DNA of 64,000 nucleotides from Macrobrachium rosenbergii. Its lineage: Eukaryota; Arthropoda; Malacostraca; Decapoda; Palaemonidae. How positions within the stretch are numbered: the first letter of the stretch is position 1; every line of letters starts with the position of its first letter. The notes beneath the pieces were generated by a model, which was not told the DNA's origin, did not search any database, and saw only the letters and a program-made list of their open reading frames with translations. The stretch lies in NCBI RefSeq assembly GCF_040412425.1, contig NC_089767.1:2086969-2150968 (forward strand), written 5' to 3'. The translations under genes and the position numbers were made by a program. This document shows, piece after piece, positions 44,926-57,610 of the stretch.

Positions 44926-47900
44926 TAGTTTAAATGCCAGACACACATTTACTGTATACTGAAATTTTCTTTAAAAAAACTGTACATTGTAATACTGTAA
45001 AAAATTTAGACACATGTTAATGTTGGACGTTGGAGAGTGGTGTGTGTAATTTACCTAAGAGCTCACCTTTTAGAGGTTAAGGACCCTTCCCAATAGTGAG
45101 ATGTTTTACATAGCATTTATTACCACCATACTTGTTTTCAAGAAGACAATCAGCCCTGTCAACCACTCCTGCCAAGGAATTAAGTCCAAGAGGAATTCTG
45201 TTATATCATCCTCTGACTGCAAAGAAACTATGACCTTACTGGAAGTCATTCTGTCATTTCAACGATATTCTTGAAATTCATAAAGAGAAAGCTGAGAATA
45301 CCCAAGTGTAGAAAATATTACTGATATGACTAACATATGCACAGAATATTAACTGATTAGACTAATTTTTACTCAACCTCAGTGCAGCAACAAAAGGATA
45401 GTTATTGTAACCTCCACTAACTAAGACATAAGAATTTACTTGGTTTTAAGTCTGAAAATATATAAACCTACTTTATCCTACATTTGAATTTGGTCAAAAA
45501 TGATGATAATAATACAAAACATCAATTACTTTGGCATTAACCCCAATCTTTATTTTTTCAGAATATATATTACTCACAAACCTGGAGAATGAAAACAAAC
45601 AGTAAAACATTCTGCAGCTAGAGCAGAAAATTACTTTTATTCTCAAGATCACAAAAATGTGTACCAGTTGATGGAAATCAGGTGAATTACAAAAGTAAAA
45701 TGAATACTTTTATCTTAAAAATAAACAAATATGTACAGGTTGATAGAAATTTCAGTTACGTAATAAGAGAAATAAAAACAATCGCCCAACTTAATTTCAT
45801 GAAGCCTATATTTATACAGGGAATGTTCTTGGTCACAGCAAACTTTGGCAAACTCTAGACAACCACAAAGCCTTTCAAAATTGGCCTAATGACTTTTTAT
45901 GCAAGAAAATACTGTCTAGGCAACTATGCTTCAACTGTACTGCGAAATCATCAAGACTCATGTTTCATGTACTAAACATACAAAAGTTTGTTTGATTTGT
46001 AAAAAAAATTTATTATGTGTAACTCCCTAGTGTTTAAGTTTCTCTAAGAAGCCAATGTGACTCGATGAATTCAAACTATTTTATGAGACCCCAAAATCTT
46101 CAACCTTAAAAATTAAATGCATGCTAAAAATTTATGTGATTTTGTAAACAAACGTTAGTTTGTTGATGAAACTTGCAGCATCAAATTTCATCATACATTG
46201 CACAAATTATATATACATGAAAGTGACAAAATTCATTTTAATTTGGACCTTGTGAACTTTACCTGATTTTCTAACAAACATTAACTTTTTGATGAAATTT
46301 ATAGCGTAAAATTTCATCACAAAATATAAAAGAATTATATATACAGTAAAATAAGTACCTAAATTCATTTTGACATAACCTTTTGAGATTCTGATATCTA
46401 ACAAAGTCATGCAAATTTCATCCCTTGTATTTCAGATGAAATCAAAGGATGCCATATACAAAAAAAAATCTTTAAAAATCCATAAATATGTTGACACTGG
46501 GTAGCACTGGGATGACGTCTGGGGAGTAATGGGAGATGGTTTAACTTGAATCTCCCATGAAAGTAGGGGCTTATCGAAGATAGTAATACAAAAACTTCAT
46601 AAAAAAACATTAACATTTTTGCATATTATTCCTTATTTATACAATAATTGATATTAACAGCAATACTATATATATCTGTAAATACTGTTGGAAAGGCAAT
46701 TTATCATACTTTTTCATGGCACAACAACAGTTTTAAAACCTCAATGTTTATGTCATTACTGTATTTACAAAAATTAAAGAAATTTGTTCTTCGCTATCTT
46801 CAATGCATCCTTCTGCTCATTTTGTTTTCTATTTTGAAAGATAGTACAATAAGGTAAAATCCTTTGGCTTCAAAGTAAGATATTAAAACCACCAACCTAT
46901 CATATATCATTTAAAAAACCAATAAAAGTAAATTATCTCTAAGATCGCAAGTGGAAACCCAGAACAGAAAGTGTTTTAATGATAAATTTTCTTTTATCGA
47001 TAAATTTTAGAACCATTACAGTGTCTAACTAGCTACTACAGAATAAAAAAAAACTTAGTTCATGAACTTCACAATCATGGCTTTGCAATGCATACCTGAT
47101 CTTGAAATGTATGAAAAGAAATGCATGAAAAATACTGTATGTACAGCACTCCCAAAATAAGAAAAGGTGAAAAGAGTATGGTGACATGAGGAGAAAATAA
47201 TGAATAATCCTACAATAGCGGATGATCAGACAAGAAGATCAAAAGCAATTCTGCAAACATCAGTCATTTTGGAATACAAAAAAGTATTCTAAAAATTTAC
47301 AACAATACTACGAAATCAATTCAAGTTTACATACGACCCACTTTGGCCATTAGGCTTAGGGCTAGAAAAACTTATTTGAACTTAATTTGTCTTGTATACA
47401 GTTTCTAGTTTTTTGATTAGTGATGATTGCAAAATCACAATTCAAGACAATATTTCAAGATCTAAGAATTCTGTATAAAACCAAGATATACTGTACATAA
47501 ATCTGCTATTCTTACATAATTAAATGTAGTCAAAGTACAAAATAAAATTCACACAAAAACTATTCGTAAGCCTATCTCATAAGGTTAAACTTTAAATCTA
47601 ATTTGAAAGTTTATGTTTTACAAAATACAATTTTATAAAGAAAATCTACAAGAAATTCAACATTATTAGCTGTCAGAGATGTACAGAACATCAAAGAAAA
47701 TTATTTCATTTTACTGCATCGCCTAACAGTAAACAATGATTATAACATAATGATATAAAACTTGTACTCAAGTTTCAAGTAACACCAAACCATAACCCTA
47801 CATATGACATTTCAAAATAATACCACAGGCTTGTGAATTTTCTTTGAAGAAAATCTGTCAAAAAATTATTTCACCAACTATTACCCCCTTTACTTCATGT

Positions 47901-47960
47901 CCTTGCATCTGCTATTATGTATATATAATAATTTACTTCAATAGTCTATTATTCTTACTG
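44926..47960. other. AT-rich block, almost free of dispersed repeats
   Basis: Three kilobases without any R1-R5 copy or long microsatellite. Minus-strand AATAAA words occur (for example tttatt at about 45550). It could be distal 3' UTR of the minus-strand transferrin gene, which is inference only. Confidence 0.3.
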
Positions 47961-48430
47961 TTTTTTTTTTTTTTCAGTTTTATTTATGTAATTCTATCTT
48001 TGAGGGAACAACACAGGCAGTCCCCGGTTTATGATGGGGGTTCCGTTCCGATGCCACATCGTAAGCCGAAAATCGTCATAACGCAAAATATCGTCGAAAA
48101 TTGTAAGAAAACCTTACTGTTTTTTCTTCAGTTTTATTTAGGTACTTCTATCTTTGAGGGAAACAATACAGGCAGTCCCCGGTTTACGACAGGGGTTCCG
48201 TTCTGACACCACTTTGCAAGCGGAAAATCATCATAACCTGAAATATCGCCAAAAATCGTACAAAAACCTTACTGTTTCTTTTTCTTCAGTTTCATTTATG
48301 TAATTCTATCTTTGAGGGAAACAATACAGGCAGTCCCCGGTTTACGACAGAGGTTCCGTTCCAACGCCGCACTGTAAGCTGAAAATCACCGCAACCTGAA
48401 ATATCGTCAAAAATCGTAAAAAAAACCTTA
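47961..48430. repeat. Three ~156-bp tandem copies covering an element end
   Basis: cttcagttttattt..., tctatctttgaggg and caggcagtccccggttta occur three times. The last motif starts at 48014, 48169 and 48327. Copies differ by scattered substitutions. Confidence 0.85.
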
Positions 48431-48665
48431 CTTTTAATCATTTGGGTGTCTTGTAAATAACGTAAACTGCATTTTTATTTATTGAGTTTTCATCAAAAAA
48501 ACCTCCAAATTTTGACCATTCTGTCCTTTTGGAGCTACAGTTCTTCCACTGGATTGGCGTTGTCGGCATCGTAACCCGGGAAATAATTTTTCATGAATAT
48601 ATTTGAAGAGCGTCGTAAGCTCAGAACATCATTAGCCAAGCCTGTCATAACCCGGGGACTGCCTG
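48014..48665. mobile_element. TIR DNA element with ends CAGGCAGTCCCCGG
   Basis: The left end caggcagtccccggtttatg and the complement of the right end (cataacccggggactgcctg, ending 48665) form a ~20-bp inverted repeat. The interior is non-coding and includes gaaaatcgtcataac and tcgtcgaaaa words. The left end is triplicated in tandem. Confidence 0.65.
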
Positions 48666-48669
48666 GGAA

Positions 48670-50880
48670 TATCCTTCAAGAAAAAAAATAAGAGCTTATA
48701 AAGTAATAGAACAGTTTAACACAAACACATCACTGTTTATCAGATCAAGCAAATGAGATTCTAGTGTAGACTAACGTACACATATGTAACAAAGAAGAAA
48801 ACAGGAAAGCATTGCAATGTAAAAACAAGGAAGAAAAGGGGCAAGAATATTATTGTATAACAATTCTAAATGAAAAAATATCACGAATGCACACAGGCCT
48901 GGACTTAGGATTAGGTAATGGGATTAAAGCCTCATTTCTAAATTTTAAGAGTACTGAAATGCATCCACCACTTATTGTTGCAATGTTTTTGAATTCTTTT
49001 CACACTTAAGAAAATGTGGAAACAGTGATGGATTACAGTATATATTCAAAATACATTGTATCATTAATATCAACTGGAGTCCATCAGTATCTCAACTTTC
49101 ACTTTAATCCTACTCTCTTTCTCTTTTTAAAAGGCTTGGAAAATCAGTGTGCCAGCATGTGATGTGCAAGGTTGAATGCCCTTAAAAGCTTCAAAGTTTC
49201 ATCTCACTACCTAATCCTAAGTCAATCTCTATGCATGCATAATGATTTTTTTGTTTTATTCCTTCTTATTTGTTTGTTGTTTATGATGTGATGAATTTGT
49301 TATGGTTTTTTGCCGCTTTTCTTCCTTTACATTTATTGTTATCCAGTTTTCATTTTCACTAAATATGTTTGCCTTTGAAGGAAATATGTGCTTTATTCAT
49401 AAAGTGTTAAAGTTTTAACTAACAAACTTTAATGAATGTAAACCTAACCTGATGAAAATTCAATCATCTCAAATCTAAAGAGGGCCTCAAATGATACTCT
49501 CTGGATGCATTTAAGTGGTAGAATATTGTAACATCATAACACTGGCAAATAAGGTAAATAATACCTTAATGAAATGCTTGTTGTCAGTCTCAGTATGTGG
49601 ACATTTACACCACATTGCAAACACATCAAAAGACATTCATCTGATGTCATATGAAATTACTGTACTTTCAACTATTAATACAAAAATATGCCTAACAAGG
49701 ATTCAAAAAGTAAAGTGCTTTGCATCAGCTGAGCTATGCATCCCTACCTAACATCAAGTCATCCTTAACTGCAAGTGATACTAAAGGATATTTGCAGCAT
49801 CCTTGGTTCCCAGCTGCACTGCTTTCTGCCTTTCACTTTCCCCTCTATTCCCTGTGGTCTCTTCTCAATTAGGTGTCCAACTTCAACTGTGTCTTGCCCC
49901 AATTTTCAAATTGCATTTAATTACACATCCTTTGGCTGAGCTCTATGAGGGTACTGAGATATGACTCGGTGGTCCTGTTGAGCTATATAATCAAGTACAG
50001 TGCCTAGCATCCACTAAACATGTGAGATTCAATAAAATCTTTTACACATACATACAACAATATAAATTCATTAGCGTTTGGAAAATCCAAGCTTTCCACA
50101 ATTAACTTGAAATGATATAAGCTGTCAAGTTGATCTAGCTGCCCATTATTTTACTTTACTTAACTGGCTTTCAACTCTCAAGAGCAATATCACATTACAT
50201 GGACGGAATTTTTGAAAACTATGGCTAAACTGGGGTATTACATCTCAAAAGCAATATCACATTACATGGACGGAACTAATGAAAACTATGGCCAAACTGG
50301 GGTATTATACCACCAAGGTACAGTATATGGCTCTTCAAGGTTACATTTGTAGTAATATTCTGACCTAAGAAGCCTTCCTCCTTGGTTCAGTGTGTAAACA
50401 TAATTTTCTGAAAGCTTTATATGTAGAACAAGTCAATAATTTAATTTTAGCTTCACCAAAATACAGTAACATATTAAAGGGATTTCAACTAATAATTCAT
50501 ATGATCAGCTAATAGATAAACAACTGCTATTAAAAGCACCTACTTGTGAACTTTAATATGTACAACCCTGTACTGCTACATATCAAATGTGATAAAAATC
50601 TTTTTTATCTAAATCATGTTTTAAAAAATTTCGATAAGATATACAATACAATATTTGTTAAGTCTTGTGTTCAAATTTTCTGAGAGTTATCCCTGGTTAT
50701 ACACCATCCTTATTCGCAACAGTGGACGACCAGCCTATAAAACTTAGAAAAATAGTGCCCGTCTTATTTCCCCATTCATATACAATACCTGCAAATACTG
50801 ATACAGCATTGCTAAATTCTACTTTATAATTAATACATTTATGCCATACTCAACTCATTCTCAAAATCAATGTATGAATA
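48670..50880. other. No recognisable gene; one ~72-bp tandem duplication
   Basis: AT-rich. Two copies of agcaatatcacattacatgg plus aaaactatgg(c/t)(c/t)aaactg lie at about 50171-50242 and 50243-50315. Otherwise nothing recognised. The stretch abuts the 3' end of the transferrin gene. Confidence 0.5.
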
Positions 50881-50886
50881 TTTATT
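50881..50886 (-). promoter_or_regulatory. Candidate polyadenylation signal, transferrin gene
   Basis: Complement reads AATAAA, about 150 bp after the stop codon. It sits in a short ATT repeat, so it could be coincidental. Confidence 0.35.
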
Positions 50887-51032
50887 ATTATTATTATTTC
50901 TATAACTCACACGTTACATACATTCAAATGGAATGAGTCTGAAAGGTCTTTGACTTGCAGTTATGTGATGAGAAGAATTGGAGCAAACACAAAGACTTAG
51001 ATGAGATGAAACTGAGTTGTGGAAGTCAAAAA

Positions 51033-51157
51033 TCATGTATTTTTCCACCACAAAAAGTTCAAAGCCAACGTGAAGGCTATCAAAACAGACGACAGCAGCA
51101 CAGTGCTTCCCTTGGCAGTGCAATCTACTTCATAACGGGCATTCAGGAACTCCAAAC
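51033..51157 (-). CDS. Transferrin terminal exon with hydrophobic tail
   Basis: Acceptor attacag. Encodes GLEFLNARYEVDC then a small-residue stretch TAKGST (possible GPI attachment site), about 19 hydrophobic residues, KNT and TGA at 51035-51033. Confidence 0.88.
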
Positions 51158-54100
51158 CTGTAATAAAAACGTTTAAATTAAACTTCCTGTAAAATACATA
51201 CAACCTATTTCAAGTACACAATGTCAAGAACAACTTAGCTTTGAGAGAGTCCTACTTGATTACAATGACAAATACTGTATTTAAAAAAAGACAGCTTACC
51301 CAGGTAGGGATGATAATGTTGCTCCTCACGCTCCAATGGTACTAGCTGTTGAGTTGCATCCTGGAACAACAACGACAAAACTATTATCTAAAGCCTGCCA
51401 AATGCACCCCTCACGCTAATACTGCGAAAAGTTTTACTATCTTATACAAACTCCAATCTGTCCCATAAACCTGAATTTTCCATTATCACTATCACAAGTT
51501 ATAATGCATTCCAATATCATGTTCCTTAACCAGTCAGAACATGATCTGAACATTCATATTTAATACTCCCACATCAGAATCTACTATCCCAATACAAAAC
51601 GACCTTAAAATAGGATATATAGAATCAGCTTTAATTTTCCTTACCTGGAAAATGAGATCAGCATATGGTTCATCTGAATGATACATCTTGAAGCTGGAAA
51701 ACACATGTAAAATTAATGAAAAGCTTAATGACAATTATGTTCATGTTCCAGTAAAACCTAACTAAACTTCCAACTACCCATACCAATAGCAAGGCAGTGC
51801 ACAGTGCATAACAGAGAGAACCGAAGAATCTTTGCTTGTAATCTCCCTTACCAATTCAGTCCACAGCTGTGCTGCTATCTGACCATAACTATTCACCCAA
51901 TTTGCTTTGGGCTCTTCCCACTTGGCTGTCCAACTTCTTTGAATATAACTTTCTCCATTTTTCATTTCTCATTTACAAGCAGTTCCTAAGGGTACGCCTT
52001 GGGAGAGTTCAGTGTGGCACAGTGGTCTCATCACTATTGAATTTTCTAACACCAATAATGCAATTACAATGTAATGTATTCATACAAAAACTATCACAAA
52101 GGTTATTTACATTTATTACTTGTAGCAGATGAACTGCGAGACCACTAAATAGAAAGCACACCTTTGCCAAGGCTACTAGACAGTGAAGAAGACATAATTA
52201 GCAGTCCGATGCAAATATTGCATTCTGTCTCCTTTCACAGATATAAAGAACCTCAAAGGGTTTCAATGTTTAACTCAGACTAAAATGTCCACAGTCACCA
52301 CAACCCTACTGAGGCCTCACTATGCTTCTTACTCAAAATTTATAGTGCATATCTAATACTGTCTGGAATTTTGATTGACATATACATTTTAAACTTGTGT
52401 CTAGAAGCTGACCCAAAGTTAGTGCTGTCAAAACCAAGCTAAAATTTATGCACAGTATACAAACAGCAATCCTGACATTTTCACAGTAATCAACAAAACA
52501 ATTTTTTACTTACTTCCATTCATCCTCAGAATCTCTACCAAAGTGTTGCTGAGCATACAAAAGAAGATTAATAAAGGTCGCAACTTCTGTCTCATTGTAC
52601 TGGTAGCTTCCTCGTGTTACAACAGCATTTGACCTCACTGTGCCCAAGTTGCAATCTTCGTACTCTGTTACTGGTGCTCTAGTACCTTAGAAAACCACAT
52701 GAAGTTACTTACATTAAGAGGACAGATTTACCAATAAAAACTAAACTCAATTTTCAAATTTTGCCAATTTTTTGTTGCGTGCACTATTTACTCAAAAGCT
52801 TATTTTAACGACAATTATATGTTATCAAGCTTTTCAACATTTAACTTTACGATAACTTATTTGTTACCCTAGAGGGCAACACAGTTTTGAAACTGAGAAA
52901 CTTTCATGACACTAACGTCAAGAATGTCTTAACTCCTTCAATACTTGAACAATATGCTACAGCTCACAGGTAAAACAGCGATGTCCTATGTATTCCTATT
53001 ATATTTGTTTTTTCATATTACTACCACATCAATTTATTTGACAATACCTCATTTTTAATGTTAAATCATGTATAGGGTTAAACATCTTCAGCAACCATCA
53101 AAACTTACCATCTCTACAGGCAAGCTGATAGTCCGAGGTCAGCTGATTTCTAGCCCACCATTCTCGGCGTCTCCCGTCCACATTTTCTCTTACTGTTGTG
53201 TGCTTGAGGAAAGCTATGTTTCCACCACCTTCAACAAGGCATCTAAAAGCACCTGAAAACAAACATCTTTTTAATGATTAAATTACATAAAAGAGTACTG
53301 AATAAAAGTAGTTTTCTTAGCTTGAAATTGAATCCACCTTCTGTTTAAGCAGTTCCAATCATTATGCTAACATTTGCATTATTTTGAAATAAGATGGGAT
53401 TGTAGTAATCTACCATCTTTACTGTTCACATCTGGTTTGCCACTCACACAGATGTTTAATAAGTTCCTTATGCTTCGGTCTACATTGAACACTTTCAGTC
53501 TGAACTCCCATTTGCTCCAGGTCCCCTCTATCTCCATGACTTTTCTACAGTCCGTTAGTTATCACCATCCTATTAATTCCATATTTATTGCTTCTGTAAC
53601 TGATCGCCCTTGCCTGTCCTGATCATATACAAACCGTCAAAATTTGTTTTTAACTTGCTGAACATATTTTTAAGTTGTTTCTTCATTTGTAATACAACCT
53701 TTCAGAGGACCTCAATCCATGACTCTATATTTTGTAGCCCCACCTAATCCACATTATATTCTTAGTAAATGCTTGTGCCTTTACTGCTAAAGAGACACTG
53801 GTCTTATGCAAACATCATAAATTTTTGGGTGATTTTATTAATAGCACTCTTGTTTACCAGTATTCAAGAAATATCTGTGTATTTTACACATTCAGTTGCA
53901 TACACGCTCTCTCTTTTGTTGCCCACTCAATATCATCTCCAGGAAACATGATCTCACCAGAGTAACTGGAATGTTTAACCTCATCCAGAGTAACTGCAAT
54001 GTTGAACCTCATCCAATGTTTGCCTATCTTATCATCCTTGTCCCTCTCCCCAACATTAGCTGCTACTTTGGCACACTGATAATCCCTTACTCCAAATAAA

Positions 54101-54635
54101 CTTTGCAATTCTGAAGATTTTCCTGAGCCCATCTGTTATATCCAATACCCCATAAACACTTTCACCCCTTCACCTAACAAAGGGCATCAACATGGCCACC
54201 TAAGAGAATGGGCTTTCTCCTTTGCTTCTTTTCTAGTTGCCCAAAACCTTGGTTTTGCTTACACATATTTCAAACACTCTTTTATCCATTTAATGATATG
54301 CACAACATCAGGAACGAAAAACAGCCAATAATACCAAGATATATTGACTCACCTTACGTAAAACTTACCAGTAAAACCATAGAACGGCTCACTGTGGTCT
54401 CTGGCACAAAAGCCAGAGCCAGTGCCTCTGCACAAGTGGCAAAGATTTAAACGATTTGTGTTGTGGCGATAGAAGGGATTTAATGAGCCCGGGGCACATG
54501 ATTTCTGGAAATACTCTGAGGCAGCTCTGACAGAATTACAACTATACTGTCTGATAAGATTGTTGTTCAGGAGATATGCCATGGGCACAACCCAGCCACC
54601 TCCATGCATAACTCCTGGATGGCAAGTCATCTTGT
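51033..54635 (-). CDS. Transferrin-family protein, C-terminal lobe and tail (last six exons)
   Basis: Minus-strand exons 54635-54369, 53252-53109, 52685-52514, 51693-51645, 51360-51300 and 51157-51033 join through GT-AG introns (phases 1,1,2,0,1) into 271 residues and TGA. Family blocks in order: MTCHPGVMHGGGWVVPMAYL, KSCAPGSLNP, LCHLCRGTGSGFC, FYGFTGAFRCLVEG, IAFLKHTTV, CRDGTRAPVTEYEDCNLG, FKMYHSDEPYADLIFQDAT and YLGLEFL. Cysteines fall where a transferrin lobe expects them. The protein ends in a hydrophobic run (VLLSSVLIAFTLALNFLWW) then KNT, as in a GPI signal or C-terminal anchor. Usual ligands look lost: Thr to Pro and Arg to His in the CHxxxxR anion site, Tyr to Phe in GFTGAF, and His to Asn in VRSNAVV. 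It resembles melanotransferrin or insect Tsf2/Tsf3-type proteins, and which one is not resolved. The N-terminal part is not found in the window. Confidence 0.9.
51300..51360 (-). CDS. Transferrin 61-bp exon (DATQQLVPLE to PYL)
   Basis: Acceptor gttccag, donor gtaagc. Corresponds to the family's DxTxxLxPxxxxxYxxxLG block. Confidence 0.92.
51645..51693 (-). CDS. Transferrin 49-bp exon (FKMYHSDEPYADLIFQ)
   Basis: Acceptor ttttccag, donor gtaagg. Matches the family's FKMFxS...DLLFKD block. Confidence 0.92.
52514..52685 (-). CDS. Transferrin exon (TRAPVTEYEDCNLG to DEW)
   Basis: Acceptor tttctaag, donor gtaagt. Contains VRSNAVV, where the usual iron-ligand histidine is asparagine, and the helix NLLLYAQQHFG. 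Confidence 0.92.
53109..53252 (-). CDS. Transferrin exon (AFRCLVEG to ACRD)
   Basis: Acceptor tttcag, donor gtaagt. Contains FLKHTTVRENVDG and WWARNQLTSDYQLACRD. Confidence 0.92.
54369..54635 (-). CDS. Transferrin exon (CHPG block to GFTG)
   Basis: Acceptor ttatttcag, donor gtaagt. 88 full codons plus split ones. The incoming phase requires two bases from this exon to complete an upstream codon. Confidence 0.9.
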
Positions 54636-54727
54636 CTGAAATAACAATAAAGTGATTACTGTATAGTACTTGGCTACATGAAATTAACCCATAGGAAATG
54701 AACAGAAAGAAAATGACAAAAAGCAAT

Positions 54728-54788
54728 GCAGCTGGGGCAAAGAACCTTTAGTGATGCCTAAAATGTGCCACATGTATGGTACACTCCA
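54728..54788 (+). repeat. R1 3'-end remnant
   Basis: gcagctggggcaaagaacct then tagtgatgcctaaaatg and ggtacactcc resemble the R1 3' segment. Confidence 0.45.
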
Positions 54789-55460
54789 GGTCATATCCCA
54801 TTAAAGGTCTACTACAAATACTACAGTTGATTCCACTACTGTACATAAAAAAACTTACACAAATGACTTTTATAATCTACGACAATGATTAACCCTTCAA
54901 ACGCCGAGCCTCTATTTACAAAAGTGTCTGCTGTATGCCGGCGGGGTTTGGGAGTTAGCGCCCGAAGCGGAGCGCCGAAGCGGAAAGAAAGTTTTTTTCA
55001 AAAAATCACAGCACACTTAGTTTTTAAGATTAAGAGTTCATTTTTGGCTCCTTTTTTCTCATTGCCTGAAGCTTAGTATGCAACCATCAGAAATGAAAAA
55101 AAATATTATCATATATAAATATTGGAATATATGACAGTGCAAAAAAAAAATTTCATATATAATTGTATACAAATCGCACTGTGAGCAAAACAGTTAAAGC
55201 TAATGAGCTATTTTTTTCTTTTCATTGCATTGTACACTAAATTACAATGATTTTGGTATATAACAAATTGTAAAACGATCAAAGCAACACAGAGAAAATA
55301 TTATCACAAAATGATGCATGAATTCAAATACGAGACGTAAAAAGTTATTTTCAAAAATTCACCATAAACCAAAATATTGTGCTAGAGACTTCAATTTGTT
55401 GCAAAATGAAGGTAAATGGTTGAATATTACTAGAATGTAAGAGTTTTAGCTTACAATTGC

Positions 55461-55745
55461 ATTTCTGGATCGGGTCCCGTGTCAGCCGATGAAAAAGTCC
55501 ATTCAGCACTGTATTTCTAGGTAATTCCGTTACTAGATGCAGAGAAAGCTAAATGAAATGCTGGAGTTACTACCCCCAGAGGCAGAGCTCCATCAGATGG
55601 AGTGGGTGTATGGAAAAGAAAGTGAACTACAAAACACAGAACCTTATCTATAGAATCCCAAGGTCAAAAGTCCCGCGGGAGAGTGCCGTTACACAAACCC
55701 ATGTACCACCGTGGACCTTTAAAACACACGTAAATCGCACATTCC
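55461..55745 (+). repeat. DIRS left inverted terminal repeat
   Basis: Begins atttctggatcgggtcccgt. Shared words with the right repeat include gaaagctaaatgaaatgctg, gagctccatcagatggagt and cccaaggtcaaaagtccc. Confidence 0.85.
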
Positions 55746-57610
55746 ATTTCAACGCTTAAGCACCATCGTTCACACGTTTTTTCGTTGTGCTTTTAATCTT
55801 GTGCATTTTAAGCTCGTGGCTTCTCACAAGGTCTTTCGTCACCTAAGTTGAGTACCAATGTTTCGTTTTTTTTTTTTTTTAGTTGAGGCGATTGAGGCTC
55901 CTTATTTCCCTTTAGTTTAATAATTAAAGGGATTTATAACGCCCGTCTCGATCTCCTCTCACGGCCTCATAATGACCTCCATCTTGGCAGTTAGGCGTGA
56001 TCTTGGGTCGCCTGTTTTCAATCTTTTCACGGTTCCTCTTCGTGTTTAGGAGCATTTTCCTTTTCATGAGGTCTAATTAGTGATTTTGAAGTTGACTAAC
56101 GTTTATTTCCTTTACTTCGAGTTGAGGCGTGCGGTGTTTGGCGTCGGGCTTCCCCCTCGAGCCTATTCGCCTTTTATCAATTCATTTACATGCCTTATTT
56201 TTGCCCTTCCCTTCTCGTAGCTTCTGGGAATTTTATTTACGTTTGTACTTTTAAGTTTTTTTGTTTCCCCTTTAACCCAGTGTTGGATGCATTGATATTT
56301 GGTGATTATCATGGGTTTCTTTTGTTTCGAGGTGGCCATTTCCTTCAAGTCACATCGATTATTTAGGTATAGTCCTCCTCTTGTTTTGTATTGATGATAT
56401 TTTTCTTTATGGGTTGGTGTGCTTTGGTTTTTCCTTTTTGGGAGCGTTAGGCTTTGCCCCCTTTTTCCATAAAAGGGGAGGATGGTCGTTCATTCTTTCG
56501 TTCACATGCCCTTCTAGGGTTTGTGTTCGTTTTTCCATGCGGCGCTTTCATAAGTTTTACCAGGGTCTTCTCCTTTATATTCCCTTCCTGTTTGACTTTC
56601 ACGTCAGGCTAATAAGCCTCGTTAAGCTGGAATAGCGGGAGACCCTCATGTTACTTCCTCTCTGTTTCGGCTTTTCGCGTAGGCTAATGAGCCTCTTGGT
56701 TAAGCTGGGATTGCGAGGCTTCATGTAGCCTACCTAGTTTGGTATTTACTTAAGGTTAGTTCTAGTTTTTTTGTAGTTATGTCGACCCATCCTTTTCCTA
56801 GCCTATGGCCTGTGCCCCTTCCTCTGCATGGTTGGCCTCTCTTTGAGATGCAGTCGTGACTTTACCTTTGTTTATTCTCTCCCTCCGAGGACTGTTAGTG
56901 GCCGGAGAGCTTCCTCTCCTGTCCATCTTTGGCCATGTTTATCTCCCTGTTTCCCAGCAGAGGAGGTTGTCCCTGTTCCTCTCCTGCTTCTCCCGCGTTT
57001 GCTGGGTAGCGACTCGAGAATCAGCGTGTGGCGGGAGGACACCGCGAACGCCGGATTGTGCATTCCCACTCTCTGTGCGTTCCTTTTCGGTTCTTCCTCT
57101 GGGGTTCCCATTCCTCCTTCATCGTCTTCTCATTAATACGTTTGAATTTAGCGACCTCCGGTTCAGTCCACTAATAGTTGCCAGTTAGAGCTTTCCGCCT
57201 GACTGTCTTCGTGTTGGGCTCTTGACGTTCCCTGACCTTAGCCCCAACTGCACATCTTCTATCAGACGTATTCACTTGCTTCCGCTCCAGCGGTTCTAAG
57301 CGTTGCTCGGTCTTCACGTTATCACTGTTTATAATATTACAGATTTGCTGGAATACACGCTTTCTCCGAGACAGTTTAACCTTCCCATTCATTCACTTTG
57401 TATTATCCGTCACTTGCTAAGGCATGTTACTCCAGCTAGTTCCGGTAAATTTGTTTAACTTTATTTATTATTATTATTTGCTTGTATGAGTTTTACAGGT
57501 TACCTCGGATCATTCGGCTGGTTTCACGACTTGGTTTAATACTGTGTTGCTCGACTCTCCGGCACCTTACACGGTGTACTCATAATCTCATACTCTTGCC
57601 ACAGGTGATG
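55746..57610 (+). other. DIRS 5' leader region, no clear domain
   Basis: Pyrimidine-rich sequence between the left repeat and the gag-like region. Overlapping frames of 60-110 codons (for example 56828-57188) show no recognisable motif. Confidence 0.4.

Noticed and set aside
54349..54726. 125-codon continuous frame starting MLFVIFFLF as a signal-peptide start for the transferrin
   Set aside because: The hydrophobic start is intron sequence; a clear acceptor (ttatttcag) lies before the conserved block, and a transferrin cannot start in its C-terminal lobe.
56828..57188. Two overlapping 100-110-codon frames as a host gene
   Set aside because: They lie within the DIRS leader, overlap each other in different frames and show no domain.
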